Below, piece by piece: positions 23,581 through 36,400 of a DNA stretch of 64,000 nucleotides. Each line of letters opens with the position of its first letter. Position 1 is the first letter of the stretch. A program made the position numbers and the translations under genes. The notes under the pieces were generated by a model. It saw only the letters and a list, made by a program, of their open reading frames with translations, was not told where the DNA came from and did not search any database. Source of the stretch: Owenia fusiformis (Eukaryota > Annelida > Polychaeta > Sabellida > Oweniidae); contig CAIIXF020000005.1 of NCBI GenBank assembly GCA_903813345.2, positions 29,391,375 through 29,455,374 of the forward strand, written 5' to 3'.

Positions 23581-24678
23581 ATGTCATATCAGGACTATTT
23601 GAAGAAACTATACTTTGATAGTCAACATTCTGGAGCATTTGCTGGACCCGATAAACTATACAGAACTGTACTAAAAGATGGAAAATATAAACTTTCCCGC
23701 TATCAAATTAAGAAATGGCTCGATAATCAAGAATCTTACAGCTTGCAGCGACCTTACAAGAAGCGTTTTACTCGAAATAAAGTATATGTTTCACATATTG
23801 ATGAACAATGGGATGCTGATCTAATGGATGTCTCTAATATGTCAGCACATAATGATAGGATACGTTTCATTTTAGTTGTCATTGACATCATGTCTCGATA
23901 TGCCTGGATCTGACCTTTACACAATAAAACTGGAAAAGCTGTGGCTGATGCATTTGATGATATCTTCAAGAAGGGACGCCAACCAAATGTAATACGGAGC
24001 GACGCTGGCCAAGAATTTCGTGCCAGGACTGTACAAACATTGTTGGGCAGATGGGGAGTCCGCCATTTTGTTACGAGTAATACTCCAAAGGCCAACTATG
24101 CAGAGAGACTTATAAAGACATAAAAGACTAAACTCATGAGATATATCACATACAAACAGAACTATAGATTTGTAGACAATTTACAAAACTTTGTTAAAAG
24201 TTATAACGCTTCTTGGCATAGGGGAATAAAAATGGCTCCTAAAAATGTATCCAAAGATAACGAATTGGCTATTTGGTGGCATATGTATTATCCTACATCA
24301 ACTGTTGTCAAAACCAAATCTAAACAGTTATTTAAATTTCCTATTGGAGCTCTGGTTAGAATTACCCAGTCGAAACATATTTTTAATAGAGAATATGACC
24401 AGCATTGGACTGGGGAGGTTTTCAAAGTAGACAAACGTTTTATCAGACAGGGGTTGCCTTTATACCGTTTGAAAGATTTTCAAGATGATGATATAAAGGG
24501 TACGTTTTACCAATCAGAGCTTCAGAGGGTACAAGCTAATGAAGATGATATTTGGAAGGTGGAGAAGATCCTAAAAACACGAATCAGACGAGGTCAAAAA
24601 GAGCATCTAGTGCGTTGGCAATATTGGCCCAAAAAGTTTGATTCATGGGTTAAGGAATCTGAGATTTCCTCATTGTAA
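23581..24678 (+). pseudogene. Polinton integrase with chromodomain, two in-frame stops
   Basis: A retroviral-type (RVE/DDE) integrase that would insert the element and make the 6-bp duplication. One frame covers the whole region. It opens with LKKLYFDSQHSGAFAG and SRYQIKKWL, followed by the core with catalytic Asp in QWDADLMD, Asp in IRSDAGQEF and Glu in NYAERLIK. A chromodomain ends the protein (WKVEKILKTR...HLVRWQYWP..FDSWV). TGA at 23911-23913 follows SRYAWI and TAA at 24121-24123 follows AERLIKT; there is no frameshift. Both stops cut the catalytic core, so the copy is inactive unless read through. It starts 59 bases after the ATPase stop. Confidence 0.88.
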
Positions 24679-24732
24679 ATATTCTGTCATGTATTACACC
24701 ATTTTATTAATTATTATATAAACTATAATGTA

Positions 24733-24738
24733 AATAAA
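24733..24738 (+). terminator. Polyadenylation signal AATAAA of the Polinton
   Basis: AATAAA lies 55 bases after the integrase stop, in an AT-rich stretch. No comparable signal was noticed after the polymerase or ATPase, so the three genes may share one 3' end. Confidence 0.5.
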
Positions 24739-24946
24739 TAAATATATATATATTATTTGTGTGAATATTGAAAATAAGTGTTTTGTTTGTTTCATAGATA
24801 TAGCAAGTGTATATGGATAATTCGGGTTACTAAAGAAACGACTGACAAAATGCAAAACCAGTGAATAGCTTGTAGTCTAAAATCTATATAACCAAGCTTT
24901 GATAACAAAACTAATAGTATCCATAACGACAATATTAATCCACCTC

Positions 24947-25104
24947 TTGAGTTCGATCCCTGGTTGTATCGACAGAAAGCATTTTATTAAAATTCCTTAT
25001 AACTGTTGAAAATCCCCGGGAATTGTGTGTACCTGGGGGCTTAGCGAAGCTGCCCCCAGGGGCCCCCAGGAAATCCGGTTATCTCTCTCCTTTAGACTAC
25101 TACT
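24947..25104 (-). repeat. Right terminal inverted repeat of the Polinton
   Basis: Reverse complement of 15873-16040 with one copy of the 10-mer that is doubled on the left. Its inner end keeps the B-box part (gttcgatcccTGG) of the tRNA-like sequence. It ends in GACTACTACT. Confidence 0.88.
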
Positions 25105-25110
25105 GACATG
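25105..25110. repeat. 6-bp target-site duplication, right (GACATG)
   Basis: Identical to 15867-15872 and adjacent to the right terminus. Confidence 0.9.
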
Positions 25111-26332
25111 TACGAATGGCTAGAAGAGCATGCGAAATTAAGGCTGATAACACAGAAATATAAACATACACAAGAAATAATAAATGACACAGATATTTTA
25201 TTTGCCTATCCAGACATAGCAGTAACATGGGATGAAATAATTAACATTGATTAAATTATAGAAAACATGATGGTTAAACGGTCTGCTCAAATAATGTCCT
25301 ATCTATTAAAGGCTAGTGAAACATCGCCATCTAACAATGTAAATAACAATTCCCTTGCACATTTGTTTGCATCGATGATATCTCACAAATATACTAAAAT
25401 ACATGTGCATATGTTTGTAAAAATAATACTCTATTTTAATTAACTACAGGCAAAAATTAAGTAGTAATTAAAATAGTATCCTTTAAAATATGAAATGCAT
25501 TTTATAATGCTATGTACATAAAAGAATTTTTGAAACATAAATATCTGTTAGAAACGGACCTACTGCTACTATCAAACAAAATATGATAAAATGGACGAGA
25601 ATGTTATAAAGACGGATAGATATTCAAATTAGTAAAGGCATGTTTGTCTCAATTACCCAAATGCGAGTAGGTAGTTACCAGTTTCACCACCAGGTGGCTG
25701 ATTCGGGTCAATTAACATGGCAGGTATATAAGAAAGTTCCCTTAAACTTGAATATTATCAATTTAAGTGGCTCAATTTTAATATAACCCTTATGTGTCTG
25801 ATACTTATACTAATGAAAATATGTCCAGTAAAGCAAAATATTATCTGTCCACTAAAAGAAAAGATGTTTCATTTTTTGTGATTTCATAGCATGGGGTCTA
25901 TGCTAGAAGTCACATTTTCAAAGAAAATTAATTTTTCAAAGTTGATAAACACTTTTTAAAACCACATTTCTAGATGTAATTTTACATGTAGATTTCAAAA
26001 ATGATATTACTTTGACTGAATTTTTAATTTTTAATGACGTAAATCAAGATTATTTCTACTCGCATCTGGGTTATTACGTAACTTTGCAGGGCTAAATTGA
26101 AAATGATTTATTTCAATCGATTTAAAATGTTATTACGTGTCAATCTATGAGATGTTTACAATATGCCCCATTGGATGTTACAAGACCCTAAAGCAAGGAA
26201 GAAAGAATGATAAATATTTGTTGCTACTAATATATAATAGCTGCTAGGAAGCTGATTAAGAGGTAAGTGTCCATAGACACTTTTGCGAGCAACAATTCTA
26301 AAATATTCTTAATTTATGTTTTAGTTTCGCAG
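25111..26332. other. Intergenic DNA without recognisable features
   Basis: AT-rich sequence to the right of the Polinton. No open reading frame of note, splice-bordered exon, array or transposon end was recognised. Confidence 0.4.
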
Positions 26333-26504
26333 CAGGCCCGTAGCCAGGATTCGCAAGGGGGTTTACTTTGGCAATTTTGGTCCAAAAATGGCCAGAATCA
26401 CTTAAAAAGTGCTCAGAATGATGAAAAACTGCATGATTTTGAAAAAAGTTTTTTGGGGGGGAGTGGGGGATTTTGCTCGAACCCATCGAAACGCTATGGG
26501 CCTG
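26333..26504. mobile_element. MITE of the 'caggcccgtagccagg' family, decayed copy
   Basis: It starts caggcccgtagccagg and ends tatgggcctg. The interior word 'aaaactgcatgattttgaaa' is shared with the better copy at 62710-62929. G-rich subterminal runs are typical of the family. Reading frames here are not genes. Confidence 0.65.
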
Positions 26505-26660
26505 TGCAATTGCTACTATGTTTGTGCAATAAGTATCGGGACTGTCCATAGACTCCTTTGCGTCCAACCTACATGCAGTATCATGTATTCGTTTCAGGAG
26601 TGTCTATGGACACCACCCAGTTTTATTTTAGTACAATGGTATATGTACAAAAGTGATAAA
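26505..26660. repeat. Dispersed repeat with 'tccatagactcctttgcg' words, copy 1
   Basis: Shared with 27,030-27,180: both contain 'tccatagactcctttgcgtc', 'gagtgtctatggacaccacc' (or 'gatacc') and 'agtttaattttagtac'. Related inverted words (gtgtccatagacac at about 26,268 and gtgtctatagact at about 26,683) indicate a short family with internal inverted repeats. Confidence 0.55.
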
Positions 26661-26704
26661 AACGTTAAATGTAAACTTGGGGTGTCTATAGACTTCAGTC
26701 CATT

Positions 26705-26965
26705 GGCGGATCTGGGGGGTGGGGGCTGTCCCCCTTGGGGGCCAGAAAAAAAATTGGGACCAAAAATAATTTTGGGCAAAAAAAGGCCCCCAAAAGTGGG
26801 CCTTTTTGGTGATTTTAAGGCCTTATTTTTTAATTTCAGGCCAAATTTTGAAGAAAACGGGCCTCAACATTTCAAAATCTGGGCCCACTTTTGGGTTTTA
26901 GGGGCCCGAAAGTTTTTTCTCTCACCTGAAATTTGGGCCCCCCCTTATTGGTTCCCAGATCCGCC
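26705..26965. mobile_element. MITE with ggcggatctgg / ccagatccgcc ends
   Basis: Perfect 11-bp inverted ends enclose a G-rich left part and an interior with 'aaatttgggcc' words. It is inserted between the two dispersed repeat copies. Elements beginning 'ggcggatcc/tgg' are common in animal genomes; this is from memory. Confidence 0.6.
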
Positions 26966-27029
26966 CCTGAGGTCTCTCTACCTTGTATATAAAATTGTAT
27001 AATTCTATAGTCCCATTATAATAATAATT

Positions 27030-27180
27030 GCTACCTATATGTTTGTGCAATGAATATCGGGTGTCCATAGACTCCTTTGCGTCCAACCTATTATCGTTTA
27101 TCGCTTCGGGAGTGTCTATAGATACCACCCAGTTTAATTTTAGTACCATGATATACTATTATGTAGAAAAAGGTTTGTTA
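27030..27180. repeat. Dispersed repeat with 'tccatagactcctttgcg' words, copy 2
   Basis: Second copy of the repeat at 26,505-26,660, in the same orientation. Confidence 0.55.
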
Positions 27181-27467
27181 TGTAAACTTGGGGTGATTTA
27201 GATAAATTCAATTAAAAGTTCAAATTAGGCGATATAATCTCTGAGAACCTCCGAAATGATACTTTCATGAGCCAAAATGTTGCAGAAAAATATTAATTAA
27301 GACGTTTTTCGATTGAAACTTTGAAAATGAAGTAGTATGACAGTGTATTCGCCTTTACCTCAAATGTACCTCATCAAATTTTAGATCCGCTACACATTGA
27401 CCCTGAACGTTATTTTACGTATTACCACGTGAAACCGTCATTTTGAGATTGACAAGCATGGATGCTT

Positions 27468-30400
27468 TTAAACTATCAAGGCAAAAAACACAACCATAGC
27501 GAATGTCATTGATGCGTGAATCACAGAAGCTGACCCAGTCACATCATCCATCTTAATCTCATCGTCACAAGACTCAAATGCTCTCCAAATGTTCTGAAGT
27601 CGAGGTTCTCTCTCTGTTAAAACCTTCACCATCCCAAAAACGTCTTCGTTCCCCATACACTCGTCATTCAATCTGGTTTCCTTGACCATCTCCTTGCATT
27701 CTGGTTTACAGACATCACCGGTCATCGAACATTTTGCCAAGACTTTCATTGAAAAGGATTGAATAAAAGCTTTCGTCAAACTACATCCTCCAGCATTGAG
27801 ATCCCAATCTCCCCCTTTGGAACCCGAACAAAGTTCGAAGTCTTTGTACCTCACCATAGCTGTCAAGTTACCAATAACTGGGTAGTACTGGAAAAATCCG
27901 AAACACATTTCAGCTGATGTATCATCGCCGTAGTAAGTGGTTTCTGTTCTTGAGCGTGAATCGAAGGTGCAGCTAACGAATACCTCATCACCGGGTAGGA
28001 ACTCTATCGGTGGATCATGTCTGGAAAAGATACTCATTTGAATTATTATTTAATAGTCAAGCAATGAGCAATGTCACAGTTGTTGTAACACGGTGAGAAA
28101 TCAGGATTTTCAAAAATAGCCTTCTGTTCCTGTTTGCAATGTTTGGCAATTGTACTGCTGGTCATCAAATTAGCATTGCAGATGGCAAATGTAAAAATAG
28201 ATACAAGATTAACTAAAAAATAATTACTGATTATTGTATACAAAATTTTCCGTCGGTAATATAGAGAGCAGCACAAAAAGTGATATTTTTATGTTGTTGA
28301 TCTTTGTATTTCTGCACCACCGAAAGCGTTTTCGGATTGTTGACTGTCTGTTTTAAACTGAATTTAATTAAAAATAGGTGTTCTTGAAGTCAAAATGTAT
28401 AGGACTCAAAAAACCTATTGAGACACTTACACGTGTTCAACTGGGGAGTCGTAACTGAATACGTCATCTCGACCCAACGTTTTCAGCTTGTTTCCATTAC
28501 GACGGAGGTCTGTGTAGCCTGATTTTCCTGATGGAAGAAATATACAAACGCACGAATCTTAAGAGAATATTCTTAATTAAATTCTTTAATATGGGATGAC
28601 AACGTCTCTCGTAAAGCACCGGAGTATGACCACGACATTTTATTTAAGCTTAATATTATCAAGAATTTCGGAGAGTTTATTTTTTCTTTAACTCAGAGCT
28701 GATTAAGATAAAAAACTGTTCAATCAGTTTTTGATTTGAGACGCTTATTTCTTTTGCTTTTTTATTCATTTATTCATGAAACTTTTACAACATAAGGAAC
28801 ATACATTTAGTATCCGACCTTATTCTCTCAAAATGTCCTGACAACCATCTAAGTACTGACAATATAGTTTTGGTTTCTATGGTAACCACTGTCATGGGGA
28901 CGCGGGGTAACCTTTAGGTTTACATGATGGAATATTGTTAATGATATACATCAAATAAACACTTTTTTTGATAAATAAAATTGTTGATATGGTCAAATTG
29001 TGATATTGTCAGTTTTTATTATGTATTTACTAACAGAGAGCTATGAGATCACAATATGAATAGTGCATCTGAAAGGAATATCCCGCCAGAATCTCAATCA
29101 GCTGATGTCTGCAGTGAACACCTCCCCAGTAATACGCTTCAATGATGGCTTCAAAAATGTGTACCACAAGTGGGTTTTCAGGCAACTGTGAATTAATGCT
29201 AAGGGTGCCTTTGAGCACCTCATGAAACCAGGTCCGTTGTAGCCAGATTTTACCAAGGGCGTCAATTTTCAAAAAACTCAGAGAGGTTCACAATTCACAA
29301 CTTTGGCCCAAGATCACTCAAGTGCTGAGGAGTCACAATGGTGAATAACTGCACAATTTTGATTCAACCCCCACCGTTGATACGGACCTGTGAAGTGAAG
29401 ATGGATCAGGAAGTGACTTGAAATAGATTATTTGTAACTGTACTGCATATCCCAAGAGTTAAACAGTAATATGTGAGACTGCTTTTAAAACTAAAAATGT
29501 TGTCCAAAAATGACGTCGGAACTTTGCCCCTTATACCCATGGCAATGATTACCATAGTAACCATTACTTCGTCAAAACTTTGTTGATTATCAGGAATTTT
29601 TATGGTCAGATATATGTCCCCTATGTTCTGAAAGTTTCAAAAATTAGCGATTTAATTATTTCAAGGGCTTGCTCGTCATAAAATAGAAAATTTTTCGACA
29701 CATACTGTAGATTAGGAACGAACAGAACAAACCACGTTACAAATCCATGGAACCTACCTAAATAGTGCATGTGTAGACCAACATTGAGTATGTGAATAGG
29801 GTTAGGAAGCATTTTCCGAGTACAACTGGACGAAGCCATTGCAGTTTCCAAGTGACTTTCTTGTCCTGCTTTGATATCAAGGTAACGCTGGCCAACTATA
29901 AAATACCCAGCGTCATTGGGCCTCAAGTTTGGTGTGTAGAACAATGTTAAACCAGAACTGTCTGTGTAATCAGAACGCAATTCAGGGTTATTCCAATGCA
30001 TCTGGAATAAAACGTTTAAGTTTTTCAACGATTTATCGATCCATCATCCATTAAATGGAATATACTGTTACGCGGAATGTTCATGGTAGCGCGGGTTAGG
30101 TTCTTCAAGTAAATTTATATTTTTATTTTTTACATCTAGGCTACTAGTAAACAATTTTGAACACACCATTTCAGCTATATTTGACATTCTCCTTCACGTA
30201 TAACAATCGATAAAAATATATGTCCTATATATGACAAACTGCATAGCGTTTTCACAAATATTTTTCGAAACTGACGACAACCATGAAGTGTTTTATCGTG
30301 ACGTCACCGACTTCGTTACCGGAAGCCGAGATACATTGGTTCGATATGAAACAAGAAGCAAGTTCTCGTGTACTTAACGTTGGCTTGATATTAGAATAGA

Positions 30401-33400
30401 ATTGATCGTCCTGACAATACGCAAAACATGTCTTTGAGGTTGGGAGAATTAGGTTTAATCAACGAGCCAATGGAAAACGTCCCACTTGAAGCGATGCATT
30501 GGGGGAAATATTTATGTTAATGACCATGTTTTCGTCTATCACGTATTAGTCTATTGGTCAATGTTGTCATTTCTCTTGACGAGCTGAATGAAGCATATCG
30601 TAGCTATTCAGTCCATGAATGGGCGCGGTTCGCACTTTACAGTTAGAGTGGACATAATTGGAATTAAAATTCCTTAAAGACTAGGTTAAACCTCGGATAA
30701 TTTGCGAGTAGGAGTAAAGAATAGAATTCTGCTAGGAAAAGGGAATTTGTTGGCGAACGCATGACTAGACAAACCATAATAATATTCCAAATATAGGCAC
30801 AAGGTTGTATAAAATACATTGCCCAATATGTTTAATACCTGCATGACCGCATATTTGTATCCATGTTTTCCAATTCTGAAAGCTGCACGTTCCGAGTAAC
30901 ACTGTCCTGGCGAGCCAAGAGTCCAGGTAGTAATTATATTTTTACAACCCGTGTCCATTCCACATAATCTCGGAGTTGCAAATTTAGTGCGAATGTCAGA
31001 CTCACCACCCCTAAGATCCTCTGTGTATTATTTGAAAAATATGAAATGTATTATAACGTCGGTATAAATGAACTTAAATTGAATAATATTTGTTTGATGT
31101 TCAAATGATAACGAAGATACAGTTCAACAGATTAAATATCAGATAGGAAATAATTTGATGTAAAATATTTGTACCGTCTTTACATCCAAACATGATAATG
31201 TGATGCATAACGTAAGCATTGTCGATTATTGGACTTGTTGCAATAAGGTGATAGTCGCCATCCCCCGGCAGCTCCACCGCCATGCAATAATAATTCGTCT
31301 CTGTAGGAGGCACCTGCGTTGGCGGGAAACGAACACTGACATTTCGAACGTCATCTTGAGAATCAAGAAAAATGCACTGATTTGAATTGATCAAAACGTA
31401 ATTTGAAATGTCATATATCACAACAAAATCTAAAAAATTAAATATTTCATTTGTCTTTTACGCTTTGCTTTTCAGTCTATACCTTGAAATTATACTTTGT
31501 ATTGTCTATTTCCATTTTTGTTACAAGCAATTGTGTTTCCCTGTCATAATGATACGACGTCAGATACTGTACATCGCGGCATTTTACTGCATTTTTACAT
31601 GCGTTCTTACTTTTAAAACCGCAATATCTCGACAGCAAAATCATATTTTTCTACAATTTTTCGTCATCAGTTGAACACGTATGTCCATGAAATATTTTGC
31701 CTATCAGAATTCCAAATAACTGATTTGTGACTTTTTAAATGCGAATCACGCAAGCCGTATTATGCGACTTTATGTGCTAAAACCGGGTGTGGACTGTAAC
31801 ATTTTGAAGAAAAATGATTTCAATTTTAAACGAAAAATGAAGATAACTTTTTCATTTCTTAACGGATCTTTCTCAAACTTTCACAATATTTAAATTCACC
31901 ATTTTGAAAAAGACAAACAGATTCTGGTTGATGACGTCATAATATAACAATGCTAACTTAACGCTTATATTTATGCAAAAAAGTGTGGACAGGCAGAATT
32001 TCGTACCAACAAGATATATATTTTGATCAATTAAACATTAAATCGTTTGAAAGGTGAATTATTATTTTTTGATCCCTGAAAGGCATATCATATTCTATAT
32101 TTTTATCAAAAAACTATATCATTTCGATTGAAATTCAGTCTGTAAGAAGCATAAATTGAAAGAAATATGAAGTGAAGCCATGTGAAAAATTCACAAAATT
32201 ACGTTTCATTTTTTGAGTTCAAATATTTCTAATTAAGGGATAAACATTCAAAACTTTTCAATGTTTCAGCATGTTCTTTTAAATATACCCCTTACTACAT
32301 ACAATTAATTTCATTTAATTTGATCCAGTATATATTGAGATAGACATCATTTTATCACCGCAACCCCAAGTGAAGCCTTTACAAAATAAGACGTTATGCC
32401 GTTAGCGTATTATATGTTCTCCTTTATTATTCATTGCTTCAAATAAATAAAACTAAATATTCGAGTTAAAATCAATTACAAATAATGCATTTAACAATCC
32501 TTAATATCTTCCCGTCTGTGTATATCTGTTGAATATGACAAGGGGCACTTTGAAAGTGTCTAGAAAGACGGTGCGACAACGAGAGCGCGGGGCCGAAAAG
32601 CGCGACAAAGAAGAAAACGGGTAGGGTTTGAAATGTCTACTTTCTGGTGATTCTAATTCTGTATATCGTGATACAACCTTTTTGAATATAGAATTGTATT
32701 GAAGCACACATTAATCTGAACAAAACTTGAAGTTTTTAAGAAGATTCCACGAATATTAAAACTTCTGCAATTACTTGGAGGAGCATTGCGCATATTTATC
32801 GCGTAAATCTTTGCATTTTGTCGGTAAAATGGACAATTACAATGTTACGCCGTGATGTACAGTATCTGACGTCGTATCAATATATGACCCAAGTCACAGT
32901 ATTGGCATTTAAATACCTTAAAATTTCTGTTTTGTTATGCTTAGAAGCTGATTCCGTATGTATTAATCAAATGCCGAGCATTTTATGTACAATAATATAC
33001 AATACCCGTTGCATCCATGGCTGGACAAGAGAAGACTTCCCTGTCACAGAATTCCCACTGATTTTGTGCTAAACATTTCTCCGAGTCCCATGGCTCGCAC
33101 ACACCTATAGAACAGAATATAACAATTGCTCAATCTGTGATTTAGGGAGTTCACAATTACAGTTCAAATGTTCTACGATGTAAAAAGTGATGAAGTCCAT
33201 ATATTTATCCCAACTTAAACATATCCATGGCATCAAGTGATTGAATTGAAAGCCCTACTATACTTAATTTAGAAGAAAAAAGAAAAAATGATCATTGAAA
33301 CATATTACTCACACACTCGCTCAAATATTACACAAAGTTTGATTTGCTTTAATATTGAACCAAGAAAAAAATAATTCACATAGAAAAAAAACATTTGAAC

Positions 33401-36400
33401 TTCAGAATTCATTAGACATGCATGCACATGCTAAACAAAGTGTATGTTTTTAATTACTTTTGATTTAAAAGATGGCGACACTTCTATAAAAATGAATGTA
33501 TCATTAATATAAACAATGCCACTTCGCCATTTTTCAATGGAATTATTGTAAGCTTTGATGTGGTCCGTTTGAACTTTTGTTAATGTCAAATGAATGATAG
33601 GGTTCTTATCAATACATTGGACATACTATAGAATTTAAATAAAAGTCTTTATTTTGCCGAAAAACATTGAAAATTCGCAAAGTGGGCCTTTAATCTCCGA
33701 TTCTACTATTTGTACCTGGATGCGACAGTCCGCTTGTAATTTCAGGAACAGCTCCTTCGGTCCATACACAATTAGGATCTCCGAGTTCAACACCATTTGT
33801 TTTCCCGTCATTGTCCGAATCAGCGTTGCACAACGTAGAATTCCATACCTAAATGTAACCACATAGCTACACAAACAGCATTATATATAGGTTATTTCCT
33901 GGGAGGGATTGAATATGGGTTCAATATATATTTGTGTCACTCTCTATGATCAGTTGTGTGACTGCCTCTCTCCTCAGTTCAGATCAGACAAGTTTTCAAT
34001 AAAAAATTAAAAAGTTTAACCCTCAATTATTTGATCTAAAAACTGTGTAAAATGGCGGGAAATTCAAATATCAAAATTCTAAGATGAACAACTCTTTCAA
34101 GAAGTGTCTCAAATAGTTTTTCAAGTCATGATAAAATTAATATTTGAATGATTAAAGTATATTTCAAATTTTACACCGGGCCTTTAACTTATTACTGTAC
34201 AATAAAGTGCTTATAATCAAAATGAAAGTATCCATAACATAATGATAACTAGACATGTAAATTGAACAAGTTCAATTTAAGACTCCAGATTTCAAACTTT
34301 TTTTAAGCTGAGTCATCCAGAACTTGTAAGCTGAGTCATTCAGAATAAGCTGAGTCAGCTAGAATATAGACATTTAGACAACTTTTAAGAAGGCTATCTT
34401 CGACTCAATTAGCTTAACATGGGGATATCATCATATCAACTTTTCGAGACTTCAAACCGCTATAACTATCTAACCAGAAGTTAGATCGAAATTTGGTTTA
34501 AAGATTCTGATTCCTGAGAAATTTCTACCCTTAATTCATAACTCATACGTTAAATTTGGAGAATTTTTTATTTTGACCTACATTTCGGACATCATATCTC
34601 AAAAGTGGGTCATAAAACTTTGTGACGGCAGAAGGCTAACACTATAAGCACACTCTTTGCTACCTGTATACAGAATTTTGAAGCAAATCCTTAAAGTGTA
34701 ATGTCAGAATCGCATAAATAAGGAAAAACTATGAATTTGACCTAGATTTTGACCAAGGCATTTTTGCGTCCAAATTTTAAGGCTAGATAGCCTTCGAGGT
34801 CCCCTCCTTTTATAGGCTTTCAGAATATTAAGCTGTACTCAGTCTATATCTGGTATTTTACACTTCAAAAAATCCTTTTTCTCATTGACATAACATGGGG
34901 CACCAAATTTAGCGATTTTTGAGCTTTCAAAACGCCATAACTTTCGAACCGGAAGTCGGATTGAAATTTGGTTTGCAGATTCGGATTCCTGACAAAATTC
35001 TACCCCTAATTCATAACTCATACGTTAAATTTGGAAATTTTTTATTTTGACCTACTTTTTGGACACGCCATAACTTCCGAACCGGAAGTCGGATCGAAAT
35101 TTGATTTGCAGTTTCGGATTCCTGAGAAAATTTTACTCTTAATTGATAACTCATACGTTGAATCTGGAGAATTTTTTATTTTGACCTACTTTTCGGACAC
35201 CATATCTCAAAAGTGGGTCAAAATACTTTCTGACGGCAAAAGGCTAACACTATTAGCACAATCTTTCCTACCTTTATACAAAATTTTGAAGTAAATTATT
35301 AAAGTGTAGTGTCAGAATCGTAAAAATAAGGAAAAACTATGAATTTGACCTAGATTTTGACCTAGGCATTTTGGTGTCCAAACTTTGAAGCTATGTAGCT
35401 TTTGAGGTCCCCTTCTTTTATAAGCATTCATTATGTTAAGCTGTACTCAGTCTATATCCTGTATTTTACACTTCGAAAAAGTCTTTTTTCCCATTGACTT
35501 AACATAGGCACCAAATTTAGCGATTTTTGAGCTTTCAAAACGCCATAACTTCCGAACCGGAAGTCCGATCCAAATTTGGTTTGCAGATTTGGATTCCTGG
35601 GAAAATTCTACATCTTTTTCATAGTTCATACATTCGATTTAGAGCATGTTTAGGCGTGACCTACATTTCGGACGCCATATCTCAAAATCGGTAAGAGTAA
35701 TCAAAATTCTGATGTCATATCTTTGATTCGCCTTTTTCTAAGCTACACGATGAAAAAAAGATGAAGGAGTTACGAAGAATATTGACGAAGATATGATGAA
35801 GAATGTTGAAAATGTAAGATTTGACCTAGTTCTTGACCTTTGACCTAGATAAAAACTTGACCTAATTTCCCAGAAAGCCGGTTTCAGTCTTTAGTTAACC
35901 ATGTAAGTTGGATTAAGTAAGCTGTTATAGTTGACGAGAAATTTGGTGAGGAGGAAGAAAAAAGAAAGAAAAATAATAATAAAGAAAACAGGCAAAAACA
36001 ATAGACTCCAGATTTTCAATCTGGAGTCTAATAATGTTTCATGATCAAGAAAGATTGTGACTCATTTCGACTTTTACTAAAACCTAGAGCACTCTAATCC
36101 TATGTAGACGGAGCCTGTGGGACAATTAATGCATACTGCGTCGCTATAGAATGAATCAGTTACTAGTTTCACAATTCTATTGATACGGGGTGTCAACTAC
36201 TCATATATGAGTGTATCTGAAGTCCCAAAACGCAATTAGTTTCAAAAATATCCCTTTAAATTCAAAATTGACCGTTGACTCCGCACCAAACGCTCACTTT
36301 TTGCAGCACAGCCCACAGCCTCTGTCTGCATAGGGTGTAGAACACAATTAGATTCTCTACGTTGGTCATGAGAATAATGGATTAAAACTCTAAATCTGAA

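Larger units (their letters stand above)
15873..25104 (+). mobile_element. Polinton/Maverick-type element, 9,232 bp, capsid genes absent
   Basis: Exact borders are given by the termini AGTAGTAGTC...GACTACTACT and the GACATG duplications. Terminal inverted repeats are about 165 bp (left) and 158 bp (right). Three genes lie on the plus strand in the order type B DNA polymerase, packaging-type ATPase, chromodomain integrase, followed by one AATAAA signal. Canonical Polintons are about 15-20 kb and also carry a cysteine protease and major and minor capsid proteins; none is visible here. No space remains for them: only about 1 kb lies before the polymerase and about 270 bp after the integrase. The polymerase and ATPase look intact, but the integrase has two stops, so this copy could not move by itself. 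Confidence 0.9.

Noticed and set aside
24700-25104. Space for a capsid or protease gene at the right end of the Polinton
   Set aside because: Only about 270 bases lie between the integrase stop and the right repeat and no frame is open.
26409-27002. 197-codon plus-strand frame
   Set aside because: It runs through two MITE-type repeats and a dispersed repeat; no protein motif is present.
29030-29272. 80-codon minus frame in intron 6
   Set aside because: No motif or splice borders consistent with the gene; the skip from exon 6 to exon 7 is phase-perfect without it.
36003-36033. Helitron 3' end (hairpin followed by CTAA)
   Set aside because: The hairpin directly abuts CTAA, the left end lacks TC, and no Rep/helicase frame is present.
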